A stretch of 47,100 bases of DNA from positions 1 to 47,100 of the forward strand of contig JAFKLT010000093.1 in the NCBI GenBank assembly GCA_017309275.1, read 5' to 3'. The translations under genes and the position numbers were made by a program. This document shows positions 40,895 through 47,100 of this stretch, piece by piece. Under the pieces are notes generated by a model. That model saw only the letters and a program-made list of their open reading frames with translations. It was not told the DNA's origin and did no database searches. This stretch comes from Sphingomonadales bacterium (lineage in GTDB: Bacteria > Pseudomonadota > Alphaproteobacteria > Sphingomonadales > Sphingomonadaceae). The stretch's first letter is position 1; every line of letters begins with the position of its first letter.

Positions 40895-42312
40895 TCGAGC
40901 ACCACTCGATCACCAAGGCCGGGTATCTGGCACGGCCAGCCGAGCTCGTCGCCGATGCGCCGCGCAAGAGCGGCCGCGGCATCGGGCTCACCATGGGTGA
41001 TGAACGTCATCCGGGGCGCCCGTACGAACTGGCCGAGCCACTTCAGTATCTCGTCGGCATCGGCGTGCGCGGACAGCATCGAAAGATTGCGCACCTCGGC
41101 TCGCACGGGAACCTGTTCGCCATGGATCTTGACGCTGGGAGCACCCGCCACCATTGCAGCGCCGCGCGTGCCGGACGCCTGGAAGCCGGCGAACAGAATG
41201 AGGTTGCGGCCATCGGGCGCATAACGTTTGAGATGGTGGAGAACGCGGCCACCTGTTGCCATTCCGCTTGCCGAGATAATGACCTTGGGCACCGGACTCA
41301 TTGTGAGCGCCTTGGACTCTTCGACATCGCGAACATAGCGCGCGACCTTGCAAGCGGCATCGCATTCCGCTTCGGTCAGCCTGTGGTCGCCGGCATGGCG
41401 GCAGAAGATGCCGCTCGCGTCGATTGCCATCGGGCTATCGAGATAGACGGGAACATTGCTGATCCGCCCTGCGGCGCGCAGGCGTGATAGATGATAGAGG
41501 ATGGATTGGGCCCGGCCGACGGCGAAGGCCGGAATGACCACGGTTCCGCCGCGGCGAACACAGCGCTCGATGGCATCGCCAAGGGCCGCTACGGCATCCA
41601 GCGCCTCATGGCTCCGGTTGCCATAGGTCGATTCGACGATCAGATAATCCGCTTCCACGGGAGGCGAGGGATCGAGCATGACCGGATCGTTGAAGCGGCC
41701 CAGGTCTCCCGAGAAGAGGATCGTGCGGTCACGCCATTTGAGTTCGACGAATGCCGCCCCGAGTATATGTCCGGCACGATGGAAGCGAAGTTCGGCGCCC
41801 CCTGCCACCGAACGATATGCCCCGAAGCGGACCGGATCGAGATAGTCGAGCGCCACCTCGGCGTCCTTCTTCGTGTAGAGAGGAAGCGCGGGCTTGTGGC
41901 GCGAATAGCCGTGGCGATTGGCGAACGCCGCATCATTCTCCTGGAGAAAGCCGCTGTCGGGCAAGAGGAGGCCGCAAAGGTCCGCGGTGGCGTCGGTGCA
42001 TAGAATCCGGCCGCTCCAGCCTTCCTTCACAAAGCGCGGAATATAGCCTGAATGATCGAGATGCGCATGGGTCAGAACGATGGTGTCGATGGCCCGGTGG
42101 TCAGAGAGCGCCGGCTCCCAATTTCGTTCACGAAGCTCACGACCACCCTGAAACAGGCCGCAGTCGATCATGATCTTCGCGCTGCGATCTCCGAGAAGAT
42201 ATCGCGAGCCGGTCACCGTACCCGCCGCCCCGAGAAACGCGATCGAGATTGCCTCGCCGGCGTCCCGTTCGCCCGCGCCGCCGAATGGCGCTCGCCCTTC
42301 CCCTGTCTGCAT
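40891..42312 (-). CDS. MBL-fold beta-CASP ribonuclease
   Basis: 473 aa. The metallo-beta-lactamase core has HAHLDHSG (His82, His84, Asp86, His87), the later GHILGAA and SGDLGRF. The beta-CASP insert shows PAFAVGRAQSILY, SASGMATGGRVLHHL and a C-terminal LSAHADADEI then THGEP. This set is typical of RNA exo/endonucleases of the YSH1/CPSF-like group (COG1236). It probably degrades RNA to 5'-NMPs. It is first in an operon with the phosphorylase and PRPP synthetase, joined by ATGA overlaps. Confidence 0.92.
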   Translation of the reverse strand: MQTGEGRAPFGGAGERDAGEAISIAFLGAAGTVTGSRYLLGDRSAKIMIDCGLFQGGRELRERNWEPALSDHRAIDTIVLTHAHLDHSGYIPRFVKEGWSGRILCTDATADLCGLLLPDSGFLQENDAAFANRHGYSRHKPALPLYTKKDAEVALDYLDPVRFGAYRSVAGGAELRFHRAGHILGAAFVELKWRDRTILFSGDLGRFNDPVMLDPSPPVEADYLIVESTYGNRSHEALDAVAALGDAIERCVRRGGTVVIPAFAVGRAQSILYHLSRLRAAGRISNVPVYLDSPMAIDASGIFCRHAGDHRLTEAECDAACKVARYVRDVEESKALTMSPVPKVIISASGMATGGRVLHHLKRYAPDGRNLILFAGFQASGTRGAAMVAGAPSVKIHGEQVPVRAEVRNLSMLSAHADADEILKWLGQFVRAPRMTFITHGEPDAAAALARRIGDELGWPCQIPGLGDRVVLE

Positions 42313-42471
42313 CGTCTCTACCCAGCCTGTTGAACCATGGGCTGAGGAGATCGCCGCAAATGACCGGGCCGGGAATACGCAATAACCGCAAAGACGGACC
42401 CAAGCAAACCGGCGGTTCGCCAGCCATCCACCCTTATAATGCGCTTAATCCCTTGCCAGCGCGCCGCGCCG

Positions 42472-42771
42472 CTAGGCCAGCCGCATCGCGGCGATGATGG
42501 CGATGGCAGCGATGGCAACCCAGCACAGCCAATATCCCGCTCGCTGCCACCATGGGGGTTCATAGCCGCCTGCAGCGAGAAGGCGGCGTGTTCCGACCAT
42601 GGCAAACAGGTGGGCTATGAGGCCGATGGCCAGCAGCGGCCAGGCGATGGACCGTAGGGGCAGAGCCAGGAGCACACCGACGGCAGCGCCAGCGAGGGCC
42701 GCTCCGACGACCGAGAGCGTCGCGAGTGCCGACCTAGCCTGTTCGGTCCGTTGATGCGGTTCCTGGCTCAT
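42472..42771 (-). CDS. Small three-TM membrane protein, unknown
   Basis: 99 aa with a polar N-terminus (MSQEPHQRTEQAR) and hydrophobic segments at about residues 17-37, 42-60 and 78-97, separated by GTRRLLAAGGYEPPWWQR. No family is recognised. It precedes the RNase operon by 159 bp on the same strand. A TATAAG element at 42433-42438 (minus strand) in that gap could be a separate promoter for the operon. Confidence 0.6.
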   Translation of the reverse strand: MSQEPHQRTEQARSALATLSVVGAALAGAAVGVLLALPLRSIAWPLLAIGLIAHLFAMVGTRRLLAAGGYEPPWWQRAGYWLCWVAIAAIAIIAAMRLA

Positions 42772-42870
42772 TCATCCGCCCCCTGACACCCAAGGAATGC
42801 GTCCGGTCTGCGTCGTTCGGATCGGAAGTGCAAGTCCGGCATATAAAAAGACACGCGCGGCTACGCAGGC

Positions 42871-43092
42871 TCAGCGCCTCGAACGCAGGCGCGCAAAACC
42901 CCGATCGGCTGCGATGAAGCGCTCGACCATGGCAGGGATGAGCCGTTCAGGTGGCAAGGGGGTCGCGAGGCCGGTCTGCGCCGCATGGACGGCGGCATAG
43001 TCCGCCACATCGCGCGCCAGCAGCCCGGGCAATTCGAGAGTCAGTTTGACCGGCTTGTCTTCGGCGATCGGACCGAGCCTGAGCCGGGTCAC
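42871..43092 (-). CDS. DUF2274 protein of the trb operon
   Basis: 73 aa from the GTG at 43092, which overlaps the trbI stop (GTGA). The sequence TRLRLGPIAEDKPVKLTLELP ... LIPAMVERFIAADRGFARLR is typical of DUF2274, a short protein encoded after trbI in many alphaproteobacterial Trb operons. Its role is unknown. Here it is the last gene of the remaining conjugation block. Confidence 0.88.
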   Translation of the reverse strand: MTRLRLGPIAEDKPVKLTLELPGLLARDVADYAAVHAAQTGLATPLPPERLIPAMVERFIAADRGFARLRSRR

Positions 43093-44303
43093 CGTCCGCC
43101 TCGATCCAGAGGCTCGAGGATGATGTCCCGCGTCACAATGACGCGGAGGATCGCGCCTGACCGAACCGTGATGGTCGGCTTCACTCCAAGCTGGCGTTCG
43201 ACGAGTTGCCGTCCCGTCTCGTTGATGCTGTCCTGCGCGCCACGCCGCACCGCCCGAACGAGGCGATCCTCGTCGTCGGCGCCGAGTTCGGCGCCGACGC
43301 CCAGCAGCGTCGAAACCAGCGTGGCCTTCAGCATATGGCCCCAATGATAATCGGTCCGGTCGGCAAGCCCGGCCATGCCGGCCGCATCGGCGCCCGGCAG
43401 GCGATCGAGAGCAATCGAGCGCCCGCCCGGCAGGATCAGCCGGTCCCATGCGAGAAGGACCCGGCTCTGCCCGTCGGCGATCTCGCTGCCATATTCGCCG
43501 ATCAGCCGAGCACCCTGCGGAATGAGCAGGATGCGCCCGGTGGGGCTGTCGTAAACATTCTGGGTCACCTGCGCGGTGATCTGGCCCGGCAAGTCGGACC
43601 GGATGCCGGTGATGAGTGCCGCCGGAATCACGCTGCCCGCCTGGACCAGATGCGGCGATGAGGGCTGGACGAGCCGCGCCATGCTCTCTGCCGGACCGGC
43701 GCCATCACCACTGAGGAAGCCCTTGCGCTTGTCGGCCGCGGTCGGGTTGGCTTGCAGATTGTCGGGCGCCGGTCGCAACACGCCTTCGCCAAGCACCGGC
43801 AGCTGCGAGGTGACCGACGCCCCACCGCCGAGGAAGAGCTGGCTGGCGCGCGCGCTTTCGCGTTCCTGGGCCGCACGCGCGCGGGCTTGCTCCGCCGCAG
43901 CGGCTCGCGGGTCTGGCGGCGGAGGCGCGCCGATCGGAGGCACCGGGACGGTCTCGCCATTCTCGCGCGCGGCAAGGATCGGCCGCCCGAGATCGCCAGG
44001 GAGCGGCTCGCCGAGCTTCGGGATCTTGCCATAATCGCCCGGCGCTCCGGTCACGAGCTCGGACTTGTTCGCACGGTCGCTATCGTAGAGATTCTCGGCC
44101 ACCTTGAGCTTGGCGGGCTGCAGCGCATAGAGAAGCGCGCCGCCGATAGCGGTCCCCAATGCGGCGCCTAGAATGGCCAGCGCCTTGCGCGACAGGCGCA
44201 TGACGCTCGGCGGCTCGGCACCAAGCCGAAAGGGCTCGCCGCTTGCGGGAGGGACAGCGACGAGTTCCACCACCTCCTCCTCGTCCCGTTCCGGCGCGCT
44301 CAC
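43089..44303 (-). CDS. trbI: Conjugal transfer protein TrbI (VirB10-like)
   Basis: 404 aa. A short cytoplasmic N-terminus is followed by one TM (about residues 43-61, LAILGAALGTAIGGALLYAL), a Pro/Ala-rich periplasmic linker and the VirB10 beta-barrel domain (QAGSVIPAALITGIRSDLPGQ, then TGRILLIPQGARLIGEY). It spans inner and outer membranes as the scaffold of the mating-pair T4SS. It overlaps trbG (ATGA) and DUF2274. Confidence 0.94.
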   Translation of the reverse strand: MSAPERDEEEVVELVAVPPASGEPFRLGAEPPSVMRLSRKALAILGAALGTAIGGALLYALQPAKLKVAENLYDSDRANKSELVTGAPGDYGKIPKLGEPLPGDLGRPILAARENGETVPVPPIGAPPPPDPRAAAAEQARARAAQERESARASQLFLGGGASVTSQLPVLGEGVLRPAPDNLQANPTAADKRKGFLSGDGAGPAESMARLVQPSSPHLVQAGSVIPAALITGIRSDLPGQITAQVTQNVYDSPTGRILLIPQGARLIGEYGSEIADGQSRVLLAWDRLILPGGRSIALDRLPGADAAGMAGLADRTDYHWGHMLKATLVSTLLGVGAELGADDEDRLVRAVRRGAQDSINETGRQLVERQLGVKPTITVRSGAILRVIVTRDIILEPLDRGGR

Positions 44304-45151
44304 GAGCGCCCCCGCACGCGGCCGACGCGCTCGATAACCACCTCGCGCGCCGCGCGTCCGGCACCCATCCGAAGCTGTCCGCGTTCGAACAGGCGATCGG
44401 CGATCATGAAGCGGCCATGGACGCGGTAGTTGACGAGCTCGGCCTCGCCCTTTTCACCGACCGCGAACAGCGGGGGCATATCGCCCGTTGCGACGCCTTC
44501 GCCGAACTCGATGAAGAGCTGGCGCCCGTCATCGAAAACGCGCACCGGTCGCCAATCCGGCTTGTCGCCCGACAGCCGGTAACGAAAGTTGAGGGCGCCA
44601 AGGTCGAGCCCTGCCGCGACCGGCGCCGCCCGCTCACGCTCCACCTCCGCAGCACGCAGCGCGATCAGCTCGGCTTCCGGATAGGACCAGGACACCGACG
44701 CCATATAGGTCGCGGGCGTCGCGCGCAGCTCGATGTGATAGGTCCGGCGGCTCGTGTTGATGACGATATTCGTCATGATGTCGGCCCGCGTTGGCTTCAC
44801 GAGGATGTGCACGCGGCGACTCGCTCCGCTGCCGCTCACCGTGTCGCCGATGATCCAGCGGACCGTGTCGCCGGCAGCCACCGGCCCCGGGCCGACAAGC
44901 TCCTCGCCCTCCTGCAGCACGATGTCAGTGACCTGCCCCGGCGACGCATAGACCTGATACAGCGCGCCCTCGGCCCAGGCATATTTCTGGATCGCGTTGA
45001 GGAAGGTCGCGCGATCGGGCTGCACGCGCGCCGCGTCGTTGGCGCGCCCGACATTCTGTTTCGGATCGCGACCTTCAGCCCCGAGGGATGGCGACGCCAC
45101 GCCGAGCGCAGCGACACCCGCGAGCAGCGAGATACGGGAAAAGGCCTTCAT
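44300..45151 (-). CDS. trbG: Conjugal transfer protein TrbG (VirB9-like)
   Basis: 283 aa with a signal peptide (ending ASPSLGA). The VirB9 domain shows YQVYASPGQVTDIVLQEGE, WIIGD, HILVKPTRADIMTNIVI, and later FRYRLSGDKPDWRPVRVFDDG and TFIEF-like LFIEFGEG. It forms the outer-membrane core complex with TrbI. It overlaps trbI downstream and a short trbF-like end upstream, both by ATGA. Confidence 0.93.
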   Translation of the reverse strand: MKAFSRISLLAGVAALGVASPSLGAEGRDPKQNVGRANDAARVQPDRATFLNAIQKYAWAEGALYQVYASPGQVTDIVLQEGEELVGPGPVAAGDTVRWIIGDTVSGSGASRRVHILVKPTRADIMTNIVINTSRRTYHIELRATPATYMASVSWSYPEAELIALRAAEVERERAAPVAAGLDLGALNFRYRLSGDKPDWRPVRVFDDGRQLFIEFGEGVATGDMPPLFAVGEKGEAELVNYRVHGRFMIADRLFERGQLRMGAGRAAREVVIERVGRVRGRS

Positions 45152-45279
45152 TGGCTGAGCTCCTTCGACCAGGCGAGCGGCATCACAGAATAACCGGCGC
45201 TGGTTTCGATAAGGATGATCACGGTCATCATGGTCCGGGCGAGGTTCCAGCCGAGCGATTGGGCGGTGGTAAGCGGCAT
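45148..45279 (-). pseudogene. Short ORF whose end looks like the 3' end of trbF
   Basis: 43 aa from the ATG at 45279 (CAGGAG site about 9 nt upstream). The last residues, PLAWSKELSQ, resemble the W-S-(K/R)-(D/E)-L ending of TrbF, and the stop overlaps trbG by ATGA exactly where trbF belongs. The N-terminal 30 residues (MPLTTAQSLGWNLARTMM...) do not look like TrbF. This appears to be a deletion junction joining another small gene to the trbF tail. The trbF body and the rest of the trb operon are absent. Confidence 0.5.
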
Positions 45280-45747
45280 GGGATGAACTCCTGTCCTTGG
45301 GAGCGGGCCATTCCCGCTCGACAGGCGCCCCGCCGGAAGGGGACTGGCCGCAATCATCGCGGCAAAGCCGCGGCCCGAGCGCAGCGTGGGGACCCTTTAC
45401 GGGTTGATTGGGGGAGGCCAGGCCTCGGCCAAGGGATCAGCGGCAATCGAGAGCGGGGATGGCCCGCGCCCATGCGGCAGCCCCCATGCCGCCCCATCGC
45501 CCCCTTGCTTCCGCTTCCCGGCGCCTGACCGAATACTCCCCGACACGCCAAACCAGCGATCCACCACGCCGATCAGATCATAATTTTCGAAGCCCCGCGA
45601 CATGCGGCCCGTCAGGCAGAACCCCTGCGCAGTTCCCCAGTTGGCCAAGGGCCTGCCGGGCCAAACATGCCGAACGGCGGCCCGAAAACGGCCGTCCATC
45701 GACAGAAAGAGAAACCGGCTCCGCCCGAAGGCGGAGCCGGATGGCCG
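45280..45747. other. Gap between the trb remnant and DUF736
   Basis: About 470 bp. The first part holds the ribosome site of the short ORF. A minus frame (45397-45699) is open but shows no domain and has the skewed composition of a shadow frame. I see no gene or RNA here. CCGAAGGCGGAGCC-type short repeats near 45720 may belong to the end of the DUF736 transcript. Confidence 0.4.
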
Positions 45748-46068
45748 TCAGGCCGGCGGGTTCCAGATGATGACCTTCTTCATCGGATCATCGCCCGGCG
45801 CATTGGCGACATTGCCGTAGATGGTACCGAATTCGGGGGCCGACATGGTGACCGACACATATTCGGCGCCGTTGCTCTGCGAGAAACGCTTCCAACCGGC
45901 GCCGAGCTCGAAGCCGTTCTTGCGGCTGAGGATGCGGTAATCGGGCTCGTTTTCCTTGGTCTTGCGGCCATTCGGCACGATCGCGATCGGCGCGGTGACA
46001 TTGAGGGTGGCCAGCGTGCCTTCGAAGCTGCCGTCGGCCTTGACGTTGAGGTTGGCAATGGTGGGCAT
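45748..46068 (-). CDS. DUF736 family protein
   Basis: 106 aa from the ATG at 46068, with a strong AAGGAG site 8 nt upstream. It fits DUF736: MPTIANLNVKADGSFEGTLA, KENEPDYRILSRKNGFELG, GAGWKRFSQ, YVSVTMSAPEFGTIYGN. The family is common on rhizobial and sphingomonad plasmids and integrative elements near transfer or replication genes. Its function is unknown. It marks this end as mobile-element backbone. Confidence 0.93.
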   Translation of the reverse strand: MPTIANLNVKADGSFEGTLATLNVTAPIAIVPNGRKTKENEPDYRILSRKNGFELGAGWKRFSQSNGAEYVSVTMSAPEFGTIYGNVANAPGDDPMKKVIIWNPPA

Positions 46069-46677
46069 ATCAAATCTCCTTCGCTTGCTCGGGGGACATC
46101 CCCGATGGCGCCGGAAGAAGGGGCCGCGAGCTGCCGTCACCGAGCGGCACGCGAGGGCGAACCCCGCATGGGGTTGACGGCCAAAGGCGAGCCGGACCCG
46201 CAAACAGGCGAAAGGAGGGGGTGACCTCGGGCAGGCCAGGGAGCGTTGCCCACCGCTGCCCAAAACCAGCCGACGCGCGAAGCTCCGTCTGGTCCCGGCG
46301 GGCTCGGTCGCCGAGATCCCGCAAGGGCCTTTCCCCGCGACCCACAAGAGAAAGTGGTGCGACTCACAGTGCGACCGCGGACGGCGGAGAGGGCCGGATG
46401 TCTTGGAGCAAAGCAGGGCGACAATTGCCGCCCAGGCCCTGCAATCATTCCACAGGGCCTCGACGCCGGCGCGAAGCGCCCGAGAAGAAGGCGCTCTTGG
46501 CGAGCCCGCGGCCGGGCGGCGTGCGCGCGGGCCTGGGGGCCAGCCGCCGCCCGGCAAGGATAGCGAGCCAAGTGCGCCGCGCGGCCCAAAACAACGCGCG
46601 GCCCCTGGCGCCGCCCGGCGGCGCCAGAGCACGCCCAATTCAGCCGCGCTCGATTTGGCCGGCCGGATTCCGGACGT
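46069..46677. other. GC-rich gap upstream of DUF736
   Basis: About 600 bp of very GC-rich DNA. Open frames exist on both strands because stop codons are rare at this composition, but none has a recognisable domain, ribosome site or signal. It probably contains the DUF736 promoter and degraded element backbone. Confidence 0.4.
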
Positions 46678-46902
46678 TCAACCGTTGTAGCGGATGACCG
46701 GCCCTGGCTCTCCGCAGAGGCCGCAGGGGCCTCTCAACCGCTCGAAGCCTCCGGTCCCGCTCGCCGAACTGGTAGCGACACTCGCCTGTGCGATCGACGA
46801 AAGGTCGAGCCGGACGGCGATACATTCGTCGCAAAGCGGCGTCCCGTCCATCCTGCGGACCAGTCCTGCCACTCGCTCCGATATGGTGGGCCGCTTTGTC
46901 AT
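46678..46902 (-). CDS. Small zinc-ribbon-like protein
   Basis: 74 aa from the ATG at 46902; a longer frame starts at 46932. It has two Cys pairs, CDEC (about residue 25) and CGLCG (about residue 60), separated by a Ser/Ala-rich stretch, which could bind zinc like a short treble-clef or ribbon. GPVIRYNG closes it. No named family is recognised. Such small Cys-pair proteins are frequent in mobile-element backbones. Confidence 0.5.
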   Translation of the reverse strand: MTKRPTISERVAGLVRRMDGTPLCDECIAVRLDLSSIAQASVATSSASGTGGFERLRGPCGLCGEPGPVIRYNG

Positions 46903-47083
46903 GAATGCTGCGATAGTCAGGCAAATCGACAAACGGAAGCCCCTGCGAAATTGGCCGATGCACGAACCGCTGCGCGGATTGGTGCTAGCCTCGATGTAAA
47001 GCGGCCTAGCGAGCGCCGCGCCTGATTGAACGTAGGCTGCCAGAGGCGGACCCTCGCGACTCCTTCAACTTAGGAGTCGAACG

Positions 47084-47100
47084 ATGAACGAGCTTATCCA
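47084..47100 (+). CDS. Start of a gene running off the window
   Basis: ATG at 47084 preceded by TAGGAG 8 nt upstream, encoding MNELI before the window ends. Too short to identify. It is divergent from the zinc-ribbon gene. Confidence 0.4.

Noticed and set aside
45397-45699. 100-codon minus ORF between the trb remnant and DUF736
   Set aside because: Low-complexity composition and no recognisable fold or start signal.

Overview
The window is GC-rich with long, tightly packed ORFs. Its gene families (CzcCBA with DUF190, TrbI followed by DUF2274, DUF736, FixLJ, a CopA multicopper oxidase and CopB) point to an alphaproteobacterium, most likely a sphingomonad (Sphingopyxis, Sphingobium or Novosphingobium type). 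That assignment is inferred from gene content. The region is a mobile metal-resistance and low-oxygen region, not housekeeping chromosome.

Layout. (1) 60-14581: two divergent RND heavy-metal efflux operons around an AT-rich regulatory region at 7227-7790. The left one (minus strand) runs small His-rich exported protein, czcC, czcB, czcA, DUF190, SRPBCC. The right one (plus strand) runs small His-rich exported protein, czcC, czcB, czcA, then a short cation transporter. (2) 14777-14821: the 3' half of a tRNA-Gly(GCC) gene, a typical attachment-site scar, followed by a P4-type tyrosine integrase at 14999-16267. (3) 16295-19085: DUF5990, then an arsR-arsC pair whose arsC is cut by a 1.5-kb IS3-family element. 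(4) 19373-21654: a Cu(I) P-type ATPase gene broken by a deletion of about 40 bp that removes the CPC metal-binding motif. (5) 22105-27364: aldehyde dehydrogenase, AdhP alcohol dehydrogenase, CopA multicopper oxidase and CopB, all co-directional. (6) 27978-30617: haem-PAS oxygen sensor FixL, FixJ and a stand-alone receiver. (7) 30608-38318 (minus strand): an MFS carrier; Met/His-rich exported proteins and a 15-cysteine exported copper-storage (Csp-like) protein; a putative transmembrane electron-transfer module (tethered FAD/2Fe-2S reductase, cytochrome b, heptahaem cytochrome c, DUF1622); and a CueR-type regulator with a perfect dyad. (8) 38454-42312: an operon joined by ATGA overlaps encoding a beta-CASP RNase, an AMP-phosphorylase-type enzyme and a divergent PRPP synthetase. 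(9) 42871-46902: the tail of a Trb conjugation operon (trbF remnant, trbG, trbI, DUF2274), DUF736 and a zinc-ribbon protein.

How it works together (inference). Zn/Cd/Co-type efflux, an arsenic remnant and periplasmic copper oxidation and storage are combined with oxygen-responsive regulation. The integrase, att scar, IS and truncated conjugation genes show that the region was assembled and then eroded by mobile elements. The least explained parts are the reductase/cytochrome b/heptahaem c/DUF1622 operon and the RNase/AMP phosphorylase/PRPP synthetase operon.
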